A program made the translations under genes and the position numbers. A stretch of DNA of 64,000 bases, taken from assembly GCF_025244925.1 (NCBI RefSeq), contig NZ_CP104275.1, positions 868,001 to 932,000 on the forward strand, given 5' to 3'. The stretch is from Arthrobacter zhaoxinii. Lineage in GTDB: Bacteria; Actinomycetota; Actinomycetes; Actinomycetales; Micrococcaceae. The notes below the pieces were generated by a model. The model searched no databases, was not told the origin of the DNA, and was given only the letters and a program-made list of their open reading frames with translations. Shown in pieces: positions 37,517-45,456 of the stretch (position 1 is the first letter of the stretch; each line of letters begins with the position of its first letter).

Positions 37517-38362
37517 ATGCCGACCCGACGCCCCAAGGTTCCCAGGCCAGCGGCCCCCGCGAACGCTGACGGCGCGAATGCAAGCGGAGGAAAACCTGCA
37601 TCGAAGCCGGCCGCCGGGAAACCGGCAGTAACGAAGCCTTCCGCCGCAGCGAAACCTCCTGCGGCTCGGCAGGCAGCGGCGGCACCGCGGGCAGCAGCCC
37701 CGAAAACCGCAGCCTCGAAAACCGCAGCCCCGAAAACGGCAGCACCGAAAACAGCTGCACCGAAAGCCGCCGCTACGAAGGCGACAGCGCCGAGAACCGC
37801 AGCTACGAAGGCAACAGCGCCGGCACCCCAGCCGCGTTCGCGGAAGCTGTCCGCGTCGGATGCCCGGGCAGCGGTGCGTTCCCAGCTGTCCGGAGGGATC
37901 CGGCGCAAATCCGATCCGGCACCGGAACAAAAGGTTCCCGCAGCGGTGCCTGAGGTCGAAACCCCGGATGAGCTGCGCCCGGTACCGGCCAAGGCGTTCT
38001 CCGGACGACTGCTGGTGCTGGCCATGGTGATGGTTGCCATCACCGTTCTGCTCGCCCCGTCGGTGCGGACGTACCTGCAGCAGCGCTCGGACATTGCGGT
38101 GGCCAAGGCGGAAATAGCGGAGGCCGAAGCAACGCAGGCGGAACTGGAAGTCCAGCTGGGCCGCTGGGAGGACCCGGCGTACATCAAGCAGCAGGCACGG
38201 GACCGGATTTTCCTCGTGATGCCGGGGGAGAAGCGGTACCTGGTCAAGGGCGAAAACGGTGTGGAAGAAGCCGAGCAGCTGGCCGCCGAAGAGGAGCCCG
38301 AAGACCTGCGGTGGGTTGATTCGCTCTGGGACTCGGTCAAGAAATCCGCCACGGCACAGTAA
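37517..38362 (+). CDS. FtsB/DivIC family septum formation initiator with Lys/Ala/Pro repeat domain
   Basis: 281 aa from ATG 37517 (AGGA 6 nt upstream). Residues about 1-140 are low complexity: tandem KTAAP/KATAP-type pentapeptides rich in Lys, Ala and Pro, resembling histone H1-like tails. One membrane helix (LLVLAMVMVAITVLLAP, about residue 165) is followed by a coiled coil (DIAVAKAEIAEAEATQAELE) and the DivIC motif WEDPAYIKQQARDRIFLVMPGE. This part should bridge the divisome outside the membrane. The position after eno and before DUF501-ppx is the usual actinobacterial arrangement. Confidence 0.9.
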   Translation: MPTRRPKVPRPAAPANADGANASGGKPASKPAAGKPAVTKPSAAAKPPAARQAAAAPRAAAPKTAASKTAAPKTAAPKTAAPKAAATKATAPRTAATKATAPAPQPRSRKLSASDARAAVRSQLSGGIRRKSDPAPEQKVPAAVPEVETPDELRPVPAKAFSGRLLVLAMVMVAITVLLAPSVRTYLQQRSDIAVAKAEIAEAEATQAELEVQLGRWEDPAYIKQQARDRIFLVMPGEKRYLVKGENGVEEAEQLAAEEEPEDLRWVDSLWDSVKKSATAQ

Positions 38363-38426
38363 TCTGGAGGCTGATAGAAGAAGCAGCCCGGGGCCCTCGC
38401 CGGCCCCCACGGAAGGAACCTCCTGC

Positions 38427-39092
38427 ATGACCCAGGACCAGCTCGCCCCCACCCAGGAAGACCTGGAAACCCTGAGCCGGCAGCTTGGCCGCCCGGTGCG
38501 TGACGTTGTCGAAATCGGTGCCCGGTGCGTCTGCGGCAACCCCTTGGTAGCTACCACCGCCCCCCGGCTCAGCAACGGCATCCCCTTCCCCACCACGTAC
38601 TACCTGACGCACCCGGTCATCACGGCCGCCGTTTCCCGGCTCGAAGCCGCCGGGATGATGACGGACATGTCCCGGCGGCTGGACGAGGATCCGGAACTGG
38701 CGCAGCGGTACCGCAGCGCCCACGAGCACTACCTCAAGGTCCGCGACGAGATCGGGGAACGCACCGGCACCGGTCCCGTCCCGGAAATTGACGGCGTCTC
38801 CGCCGGCGGCATGCCCACCCGGGTGAAATGCCTGCACGTGCTGGTCGGCCACTCCCTGGCCGCCGGACCCGGGGTCAACCCGCTGGGCGACGAAGCGCTG
38901 GCGGCGATTGAGCAATGGTGGACAACGGACCGCTGTTACTGCGAAGGTGCTTGGGACACCGCTGCTCCCGCTCCGGCCCGCGACCTGAGCCGCCACACCA
39001 AGACGCAGGGCCTCAGCCCGGAAGAACTCGAGAGCAAGAAGGCTGCCCGCCGGCAGGCAACGGATGCCGCAACCAGTGAAGGGGAACTGTGA
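38427..39092 (+). CDS. DUF501 domain protein
   Basis: 221 aa from ATG 38427. DUF501 features: LGRPVRDVVEIGARCVCGNP, FPTTYYLTHP (about residue 52) and MPTRVKCLHVLVGHSLAAG (about residue 132), with conserved Cys/His suggesting a metal site, and DRCYCEG near residue 170. Biochemical function unknown. Always found between the septum initiator and ppx in actinobacteria, as here. GTGA overlap with ppx. Confidence 0.93.
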   Translation: MTQDQLAPTQEDLETLSRQLGRPVRDVVEIGARCVCGNPLVATTAPRLSNGIPFPTTYYLTHPVITAAVSRLEAAGMMTDMSRRLDEDPELAQRYRSAHEHYLKVRDEIGERTGTGPVPEIDGVSAGGMPTRVKCLHVLVGHSLAAGPGVNPLGDEALAAIEQWWTTDRCYCEGAWDTAAPAPARDLSRHTKTQGLSPEELESKKAARRQATDAATSEGEL

Positions 39093-40066
39093 CAGGCCAG
39101 GAAGACAGCCGTACCGAGGGCATGCGCGTTGCCGCCATTGACTGCGGCACCAACTCCATCCGGCTGCTTATTGCGGACATCACCCGGGACAGCGAGGGAA
39201 CAGCGCAGCTGACCGACGTCGTACGCCTGATGCGCGTGAACCGGCTGGGGCAGGGAGTGGACGCCACCGGACGGCTGGCACCCGAGGCCCTGGAACGGAC
39301 CTTCGCCGCGGCGGACGAATACGCCGCGCTGATCCGCGAACACGGAGCGTCGCGGATCCGGTTCGTGGCCACCTCCGCCAGCCGCGACGCGGAAAACCGG
39401 CAGGAGTTCGTGGATGGAATCCGCGACCGGCTTGGCGTTGAACCCGAAGTCATCAGCGGGGATGAGGAAGCGGCGCTTTCCTTCGCCGGCGCGGCAAGCG
39501 TGTTCGCCGGCGGAAACGGCGCCAAGACCCTCGTAGTGGATCTGGGCGGCGGCAGCACCGAGTTCGTCCTCGGTGACGGTTCGGGCGTCCTGGCGGCCAA
39601 GAGCACCAACATGGGCTGTGTACGCTTCACCGAACGGTACCTCCGCTCCGACCCGCCCACCGAGGCGGAAATAGCGGCGGCCCGGGCGGAGATCCTGGAC
39701 ATGATTGCCTCCGCACTGGTCACGGTGCCGCTGGCGGAAACCGACCGGCTGGTGGGGGTGGCCGGGACCATCACGACCGTCACCGCCGCCGCCCTGGACC
39801 TGGCGGAATACTCTCCCGACGCCATCCACGGGACCGAGTTGAGCCGCGGGCAGATTGACGCCACGGCGGATGCCCTGCTGGGCCGGGACCGTGCCGCCCG
39901 GGCATCGCTGCCGTACATGCACCCAGGCCGGGTGGATGTTATCGGTGCCGGTGCGCTGATCTGGCGGACCATCGTGGACCGCGTCGACGAGCTGACGGAC
40001 GGCCGCGTGGCCACGGCGTTCGCCAGCGAACACGACATCCTTGACGGCATCGCCCTGAGCGCGTGA
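39089..40066 (+). CDS. ppx: Ppx/GppA family exopolyphosphatase
   Basis: 325 aa. ASKHA-fold phosphatase. N-terminal phosphate loop AAIDCGTNSIRLLIADI and second loop LVVDLGGGSTEFVLG (about residue 149). It lacks the C-terminal HD-like domain of the long E. coli enzymes, like the short actinobacterial Ppx proteins that hydrolyse short polyphosphate or pppGpp. Overlaps upstream and downstream genes by 4 nt each. Confidence 0.93.
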   Translation: MTGQEDSRTEGMRVAAIDCGTNSIRLLIADITRDSEGTAQLTDVVRLMRVNRLGQGVDATGRLAPEALERTFAAADEYAALIREHGASRIRFVATSASRDAENRQEFVDGIRDRLGVEPEVISGDEEAALSFAGAASVFAGGNGAKTLVVDLGGGSTEFVLGDGSGVLAAKSTNMGCVRFTERYLRSDPPTEAEIAAARAEILDMIASALVTVPLAETDRLVGVAGTITTVTAAALDLAEYSPDAIHGTELSRGQIDATADALLGRDRAARASLPYMHPGRVDVIGAGALIWRTIVDRVDELTDGRVATAFASEHDILDGIALSA

Positions 40067-41472
40067 GGTCCCCCGGGACCGCCCCCGGCCGCCGCCGGGG
40101 AAGCGCGGCACGCCTACGGACCGCCGCCGCAGCCCTCTGCGCAGCCGTGGGGCTGACGCTCCTGGCACCTGTTCCTGCGCACGCCGACGAATGGCGGGAC
40201 AAGCAGTACTGGCTGGCGGACTACGGTGTCACCGAGGCCTGGAAAACCACCAAGGGCGCGGGGGTGAAGGTTGCCGTCATTGATACCGGTGTCGACGTAA
40301 GCCATCCCGACCTCGCCGGCGCCGTCACCGGCGGTTTCGACGCATCCGGAGCCGGCGATCCGCAGGGTGCCAGGGGGCTGGGCGATTCCCCCGGGCACGG
40401 CACCCTGGTGGCCACGCTGCTGGCCGGCCGGGGGCATGAGAAGCCCGCGGAAGACAAGGATGCCGAGGGCGGGGATAAAAAGGACGGCAAAGACGAGGGC
40501 AAGCCGGCCGACCGCCCCGACGGCATTATCGGCGTGGCCCCGGAAGCCGAGATCCTCGCCGTCTCCACCTGGATCGGCGGAACCAACCCCGGCGGCGTGC
40601 CGATCGACATGCAGATCCCCACAGCCGTCCGCTGGGCAGTGGATAACGGTGCCCGGGTCATCAACATGTCCCTGGGCAGTACCTCCACCGCCTGGCCGGA
40701 AAGCTGGGACGACGCGTTCCTTTACGCCGAGCAGAACGACGTGGTGGTTGTCGCAGCCGCCGGCAACCGCGGTGTCGGCATGATCCAGGTGGGAGCACCC
40801 GCCACCATTCCCGGGGTCCTCACCGTGGCCGGCCTGAACCGGCAGGGCGAGGCCAGCCTGGACTCGTCCTCCGAAGGCATCAGCATCGGTGTTGCCGCCC
40901 CCGCCGAAGACCTGATCGGCGGGATGCCCGGGAACACATCCCGGTATGCGAAATGGGAAGGCACCTCCGGGGCGGCGCCGCTGGTGTCCGGTGTTGCTGC
41001 ACTGATCCGTGCGGCACATCCGGAAATGCGTGCTGCGGACGTCATCAACCGGATCGTCAGTACCGCGCGGGATGCCGGCGTTCCGGGTACGGACACCATC
41101 TATGGATACGGGATCCTGGACGCCAATGCGGCGGTGAATGCCGATGTTCCTTCCGTCACCAGCAACCCGCTGGGAACCATTGCCGAGTGGATCCGGGTGC
41201 ACCGGCGGGTGGCGGACACCTCGCCGGGCGCCGCCGACATTCCCGCCCCCACGGTCCCGGACCTGCCGGAACCCGAAGTCCCGGTGGCACAGGAGCCGGC
41301 ACCCCTGAACGACGGCCTCTCCGCCGCCGTCGTGCTGGGTTTCGGGGCTCTTCTCGTGGGGGTGCTGGTGTCCGGCACGGTCCATGTAGGCCGTCTGCGG
41401 CGCCGCGGTGCGGCAGTATCCGAAACCCAAAACACTGAAGCGGGGACCCTCGACGAGGCCGGGGTCCGGTAG
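40063..41472 (+). CDS. Membrane-anchored S8 serine protease (mycosin-like subtilase)
   Basis: 469 aa. Signal peptide with basic start and hydrophobic core, ending APVPAHADE (cleavage about residue 42). Catalytic triad: Asp in VAVIDTGVDVSHPD, His in DSPGHGTLVATLL, Ser in WEGTSGAAPLVSG. A highly charged Lys/Asp/Glu insertion (about residues 125-150) follows the His block. A Pro-rich stretch and C-terminal helix AAVVLGFGALLVGVLVSG with basic tail anchor it. It resembles mycosins of type VII secretion, but no ESX genes are in the window. GTGA overlap with ppx. Confidence 0.9.
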   Translation: MRSPGTAPGRRRGSAARLRTAAAALCAAVGLTLLAPVPAHADEWRDKQYWLADYGVTEAWKTTKGAGVKVAVIDTGVDVSHPDLAGAVTGGFDASGAGDPQGARGLGDSPGHGTLVATLLAGRGHEKPAEDKDAEGGDKKDGKDEGKPADRPDGIIGVAPEAEILAVSTWIGGTNPGGVPIDMQIPTAVRWAVDNGARVINMSLGSTSTAWPESWDDAFLYAEQNDVVVVAAAGNRGVGMIQVGAPATIPGVLTVAGLNRQGEASLDSSSEGISIGVAAPAEDLIGGMPGNTSRYAKWEGTSGAAPLVSGVAALIRAAHPEMRAADVINRIVSTARDAGVPGTDTIYGYGILDANAAVNADVPSVTSNPLGTIAEWIRVHRRVADTSPGAADIPAPTVPDLPEPEVPVAQEPAPLNDGLSAAVVLGFGALLVGVLVSGTVHVGRLRRRGAAVSETQNTEAGTLDEAGVR

Positions 41473-41506
41473 TAAAAAAAGCTCTCGTGCCGTTTGTCAA
41501 ATGCTT

Positions 41507-41522
41507 CGTGAAGACTTTCACA
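41507..41522. promoter_or_regulatory. Rex- or CRP-like operator upstream of ndh
   Basis: CGTGAA-GACT-TTCACA is a near-perfect dyad with one deviation from the Streptomyces Rex operator TGTGAA-N4-TTCACA. Read on the other strand it also matches TGTGA-N6-TCACA in 9 of 10 positions. It overlaps where the -35 of the ndh promoter should be, so it probably represses. Confidence 0.55.
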
Positions 41523-41530
41523 AACTCGGG

Positions 41531-41536
41531 TACGAT
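41531..41536 (+). promoter_or_regulatory. Candidate -10 for leaderless ndh mRNA
   Basis: TACGAT ends 6 nt before ATG 41543. No convincing Shine-Dalgarno lies between. Confidence 0.5.
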
Positions 41537-41542
41537 TGGGGC

Positions 41543-42928
41543 ATGGCATCGAACAAGCAGTTTTCTGATCGTCCCCGCGTTCTGGTGGTCGGCGGTGGTT
41601 ACGTCGGTCTGTACGTGGCCAAAGACCTCCAGAAGAAGGTAAAGGAGCAGGGCGGAATTGTTACGGTAGTGGACCCGCTGCCGTACATGACCTACCAGCC
41701 TTTCCTCCCCGAGGTCGCCGCAGGCACCATTGAAGCCCGCGACGCCGTTGTATCCCACCGCATGCACCTGAAGAACACCGAGCTGATCACCGGCAGGGTT
41801 ACTTCCATCAACCACGCCGCCCGCACGGCCACCATCGAGCCGGGTGACGGCAGCGAGCCGTTCGAGCTGCCCTACCAAGACGTCGTCCTGGCCGCCGGCT
41901 CGATCACCCGCACCTTCCCGATTCCGGGCCTCGCCGAGGCCGGCATTGGCATGAAGAGCATTGAAGAAGCAATGGCCACCCGCAACCACGTGCTCGAACG
42001 CATTGAAACCGCGTCGCTTATGCCCGTGGGACCGGAGCGCGAACGCGCCCTGACATTCGTCGTCGTCGGCGGCGGCTTTGCCGGCATCGAAACCCTGACC
42101 GAACTTGAAGACATGGCCCGCGACGCGGTCCGGATCAATGACCGGCTCCGCCGCGAAGACCTGCGCTTCGTCCTGGTCGAGGCCATGGGCCGGGTTATGC
42201 CCGAGGTCAAGCCCGACCAGGCCGAGTGGGTTGTTGCCAGCATGCGTGAGCGCGGCATCGAGGTTCTGCTGAACACCTCGCTGGCATCCGCCGAAGGCGG
42301 CGTCCTGAAGCTGATCAACATGGCGGACAAGTCCCCGGCCGGCGAGTTCGGTGCAGACACCCTGATCTGGACCGCCGGTGTGCAGGCGAACCCGATGGTC
42401 CGCGCCACCGACTTCCCGATCGACGAGCGCGGCCGCGTCCGTGCCAACGCCGAACTGCGCATCACCGGTGATGACGGTCCCCTCGACGGCGCCTGGGCTG
42501 CCGGCGACGTTTCCGCCGTCCCGGACCTCTCCGGCGGCGGAGTGGGCGGCTTCTGCGTTCCGAACGCACAGCATGCCGTCCGCCAGGCAAAGCTGCTGGC
42601 CAAGAACATCATGGCGGCCCGCTACGGCGTCGGCACTGTGGAAGAGTACAACCACAAGAGCCTTGGCGCTGTTGCCGGCCTGGGCCAGTACAAGGGTGTT
42701 GCCAACATCATGGGCTTCGGCCTGAAGGGCTTCCCGGCCTGGCTGGCACACCGCGGCTACCACGGCCTGGCCATGCCGATGTTCGAGCGTAAGTTCCGCG
42801 TCATCGCGGGCTGGCTCCTGAACGTGAGCTACGGCCGCGACCTGACCTCGCTGCGCAACCTGGAAGACCCGCGCCGCGGCTTCGAGGAAGCAGCAACGCC
42901 GGCTAAGAAGCCGGCCGTCAAGGCCTAG
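41543..42928 (+). CDS. ndh: Type II NADH dehydrogenase (NDH-2)
   Basis: 461 aa, single-subunit non-proton-pumping NADH:quinone oxidoreductase. FAD site RVLVVGGGYVGLYVAKDL (residues 12-29), NADH site TFVVVGGGFAGIETLTEL (about residue 173), and ATG-type DTLIWTAGVQANP. The Q-site region GGFCVPNAQHAVRQAK follows. A C-terminal amphipathic membrane-binding region is present (GFGLKGFPAWLAHRGYHG). The frame is open from 41408, but that overlaps the subtilase; ATG 41543 follows the operator and -10. Confidence 0.96.
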   Translation: MASNKQFSDRPRVLVVGGGYVGLYVAKDLQKKVKEQGGIVTVVDPLPYMTYQPFLPEVAAGTIEARDAVVSHRMHLKNTELITGRVTSINHAARTATIEPGDGSEPFELPYQDVVLAAGSITRTFPIPGLAEAGIGMKSIEEAMATRNHVLERIETASLMPVGPERERALTFVVVGGGFAGIETLTELEDMARDAVRINDRLRREDLRFVLVEAMGRVMPEVKPDQAEWVVASMRERGIEVLLNTSLASAEGGVLKLINMADKSPAGEFGADTLIWTAGVQANPMVRATDFPIDERGRVRANAELRITGDDGPLDGAWAAGDVSAVPDLSGGGVGGFCVPNAQHAVRQAKLLAKNIMAARYGVGTVEEYNHKSLGAVAGLGQYKGVANIMGFGLKGFPAWLAHRGYHGLAMPMFERKFRVIAGWLLNVSYGRDLTSLRNLEDPRRGFEEAATPAKKPAVKA

Positions 42929-42952
42929 TCTTCGGTCAACTCCGGTACACGA

Positions 42953-42986
42953 CGACGGCGGTCCTCCACAGGGAGGGCCGCCGTCG
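42953..42986 (+). terminator. Terminator after ndh
   Basis: 15-bp stem (42953-42967/42972-42986) with tetraloop ACAG and one G-U pair, followed by CTGTGTTT. Confidence 0.8.
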
Positions 42987-43040
42987 CTGTGTTTCCCGCC
43001 CTCCCGGCGTTTCCAGTAGGCTTGGGAAGGCGTCAGCCGC

Positions 43041-43114
43041 GCCCCAGTAGCCCAATTGGCAGAGGCAACCGACTTAAAATCGGTGTGTTGTCGGTTCGAG
43101 TCCGACCTGGGGTA
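43041..43114 (+). tRNA. tRNA with anticodon UAA and class I (short) variable loop
   Basis: 74 nt. Acceptor GCCCCAG pairs with CTGGGGT (first pair G-U) with A73. D arm holds TTGG. Anticodon stem ACCGA/TCGGT closes the loop CTTAAAA, so the anticodon is TAA, reading UUA leucine codons. T arm GTCGG-TTCGAGT-CCGAC is perfect. The variable region is only GTGTT (5 nt), whereas leucine tRNAs normally have a long variable arm. CCA is not encoded. A leucine identity therefore rests on anticodon and A73 alone. Confidence 0.88.
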
Positions 43115-43151
43115 CTTCAGTCCCTTACAGGCTCCTGAGGCGCCTTGGACT

Positions 43152-43709
43152 TCAGCCGCGCGCGGACCGGTTGCGGTGCCGCCGCAGCAGCCCTCCGGCC
43201 AGCAGGCCCAGAATGACGACGGCCGCGATCCCGGGAAGAACCAGGTCCGCACCCGTGCGTTCCTCGTCTATGGCCTCCGTGGAGGACGGCGAGGGGGTAG
43301 ATGTGCGGCTGGGGGACGGCGCGGTGGACGGGGAGCTCACTCCGGTGCTGCCCGAGACGCCGGCGCTGCCGGTGGTCGGTGCAGGCGTGGGATCCACCGG
43401 TGCGGGCGTCGTTTCCACAGGTCCGGGCGTTGATTCCGCCGGCGCAGCGGGGACCGGAGCCGGCACCGGGACGGCGGGAACCGCCTCGGAGTAGTTGCCG
43501 GTGGAAGGATCGTAGGTGCTTTCGCCCGGGTTGTAGGCCGGTGCGGGCACGGACGGGTTGTAGGTGCCTTCGACGCAGATCTCCACCCCGTCCACGACAG
43601 CGGGAAGGGTGCCGGGCGCGCACTCCAGCGCCAACGCGGGAGCCGCGGGACCGAAGAGGAAAAGGGCCGCGATCGGAAGTGCGGCAGTGGACAGGCGTAA
43701 AACGTGCAT
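43152..43709 (-). CDS. Secreted Pro/Thr/Ser-rich protein with C-terminal membrane anchor
   Basis: 185 aa from ATG 43709. The signal peptide has LRLSTAALPIAALFLFGPAA with an ALA cleavage site. A short Cys-containing segment LECAPGTLPAVVDGVEICVEG follows (two Cys, likely disulfide). Then a Pro/Thr/Ser-rich linker of about 90 residues, a hydrophobic anchor LPGIAAVVILGLLAGGLL and basic RRHRNR tail. No LPXTG motif. Probably a wall-spanning surface protein; function unknown. Confidence 0.75.
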   Translation of the reverse strand: MHVLRLSTAALPIAALFLFGPAAPALALECAPGTLPAVVDGVEICVEGTYNPSVPAPAYNPGESTYDPSTGNYSEAVPAVPVPAPVPAAPAESTPGPVETTPAPVDPTPAPTTGSAGVSGSTGVSSPSTAPSPSRTSTPSPSSTEAIDEERTGADLVLPGIAAVVILGLLAGGLLRRHRNRSARG

Positions 43710-43788
43710 TGTTTCCCCCAAGAGAACGGTTCTACGGCCATCGTATAGGCCTTATCCGCAGTTTCCGGCAAGGGCACCAAAGCAGAAA

Positions 43789-43804
43789 TGTGACGAGTGT
43801 TACA
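43789..43804 (+). promoter_or_regulatory. CRP/GlxR-like site upstream of liv binding-protein gene
   Basis: TGTGA-CGAGTG-TTACA matches TGTGA-N6-TCACA in 9 of 10 positions. A TATATT at 43825-43830 could be the -10; then the box centre would be about 40 bp upstream of the transcription start, the class II activator position. Confidence 0.55.
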
Positions 43805-43920
43805 AGGCTGTAACCGAAGCCTCTTATATTCGTCACAATGTTCAACTAGCTTTTCTACTAATCAGGAACACCTGGTAATTGCGTCAAAGGCACCCGCCTT
43901 TCGATCGGGAGATAACTTTT

Positions 43921-45315
43921 ATGACTGCACTACGCACTGCCGGCGGACTGGGTCAGGGCACGGGATACGCCCGCACCGCCAAAATCGCTGCCCTTGGACT
44001 CGGTCTTGCCTTGTTTGCCAGCGGCTGCAGCGGCGGCGGGGAATCATCCGCGGAAGATACTGCGGGGGCGACAGAGGCCGAGACTGCCGCAGCGGCGGGA
44101 CTGACCTGCCCCGAAAGCCAAGGGGGAACGGGGGAAGACCCGGGTGCCAAGGGTGATCCTGCGGCAGTGCCTGCCTCCACGGGCACCACGGACGTACCGC
44201 TCAAGCTCGGTACGCTTCTGCCCACCACCGGTTCGCTTGCCTACCTCGGCCCGCCGGAAATCGCCGGCACCAACCTGGCAGTTAATGAAATCAACGAGTC
44301 CGGCGGCGTCCTCGGCAAGGACGTCGAAATTGTCCACCGCGACTCCGGCGACACCACCACGGATATCGCCACGCAGTCGGTAAACGACATGCTGAGCCAG
44401 GGCGTCAGTGCCATTGTCGGTGCGGCATCCTCGGGCGTCTCCAAAACGGTGATCGGCAACATCACTGGTGCAGGCGTCATCCAGTTCTCCCCGGCCAACA
44501 CCTCACCGGACTTCACCACGTGGGACGACAACGGACTGTTCTGGCGGACCGCTCCCTCGGATGTCCTGCAGGGCCGTATCCTGGGCAACTACATCATGTC
44601 CTGTGGGGCGCAGACCGTTGGCATGATCGTGCTCAACGACGCCTATGGCACGGGGCTGGAGAGCAACGTGAAGACCTCGGTTGAAGACGCCGGCGGCCAG
44701 GTGGTGGTGTCGGAGATGTTCAATGAGGGCGACTCCCAGTTCAGCAGCCAGGTGGACTCGGTTGTGGCCGCGAAGCCCGACGCCATCGTGGTGATCAGCT
44801 TTGACCAAGCCAAGAGCATCGTACCGCTGCTGACGGCCAAGGGCGTTGACTCCAGCCAGTTGTTCTTTGTGGACGGCAATACGTCGGACTACAGCAAGGA
44901 TCTGGATGCCGGAACCCTTGAAGGGGCGCAGGGAACCATTCCCGGAACCTTCGCATCGGAAAACTTCAAGGAATCCCTGCTTGAAGTCGATCCGGCGCTG
45001 AAGGACTGGTCCTACGCTGGTGAAAGCTACGACGCCGTCACCCTTTTGGCGCTCGCCGCCGAGGCAGCGGGCAGCACCGATGGCAAGGCCATGGCTGCCC
45101 AGCTGGAGAGCGTGTCCGCCGAGGGCGAGAAGTGCTACGACTTTGCCGGCTGTGTGACCATCCTGCGCGGCGGCGGAGACATCGATTACGACGGCTACTC
45201 CGGACCGATCACGTTTGATGAGAACGGCGACCCCACGGAAGCCTTCATCGGCATCTACCAGTACGACGCTGACAACGTGCCGCAGCCGAGCCGCTCCGAA
45301 GCGGGCCAGCTGTAG
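43921..45315 (+). CDS. Branched-chain amino-acid-type ABC transporter substrate-binding lipoprotein
   Basis: 464 aa. A long N-terminus precedes the signal core IAALGLGLALFASGC with lipidated Cys (about residue 36). A Glu/Ala/Gly-rich linker follows. The periplasmic-binding type 1 (LivJ-like) domain begins PLKLGTLLPTTGSLAYLGPPE and continues with VGAASSGVSKTVIG. Purine-rich GGGAGA lies about 8 nt upstream of ATG. It is the natural partner of the livHMGF genes that converge on it from the other strand. Confidence 0.9.
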   Translation: MTALRTAGGLGQGTGYARTAKIAALGLGLALFASGCSGGGESSAEDTAGATEAETAAAAGLTCPESQGGTGEDPGAKGDPAAVPASTGTTDVPLKLGTLLPTTGSLAYLGPPEIAGTNLAVNEINESGGVLGKDVEIVHRDSGDTTTDIATQSVNDMLSQGVSAIVGAASSGVSKTVIGNITGAGVIQFSPANTSPDFTTWDDNGLFWRTAPSDVLQGRILGNYIMSCGAQTVGMIVLNDAYGTGLESNVKTSVEDAGGQVVVSEMFNEGDSQFSSQVDSVVAAKPDAIVVISFDQAKSIVPLLTAKGVDSSQLFFVDGNTSDYSKDLDAGTLEGAQGTIPGTFASENFKESLLEVDPALKDWSYAGESYDAVTLLALAAEAAGSTDGKAMAAQLESVSAEGEKCYDFAGCVTILRGGGDIDYDGYSGPITFDENGDPTEAFIGIYQYDADNVPQPSRSEAGQL

Positions 45316-45327
45316 CTGAAGCAGAAC

Positions 45328-45375
45328 AGCAAGGAAGAAGCCCCCGCCGGTTCCGGCGGGGGCTTCTTCCTTGCT
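45328..45375. terminator. Strong bidirectional terminator
   Basis: Perfect 22-bp stem (45328-45349/45354-45375) with loop GTTC, between convergent liv binding-protein and livF genes. Confidence 0.92.
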
Positions 45376-45456
45376 GCTGGCTGGCCTCTGATGGGGCTTC
45401 CTGGAGGAGCGGAGTGTGTTCCGCGGCTCCTGGGCCCTTCCTGAGGCCGGGAGGGG

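Noticed and set aside
41156..43252. 698-codon open frame on - across the subtilase, ndh and the tRNA
   Set aside because: It crosses a tRNA gene and two recognised proteins on the other strand; no domain is visible in its translation.
43820..43920. Small gene upstream of the liv binding protein
   Set aside because: Open frames here have no ribosome site and AT-rich promoter-like composition; read as regulatory DNA.
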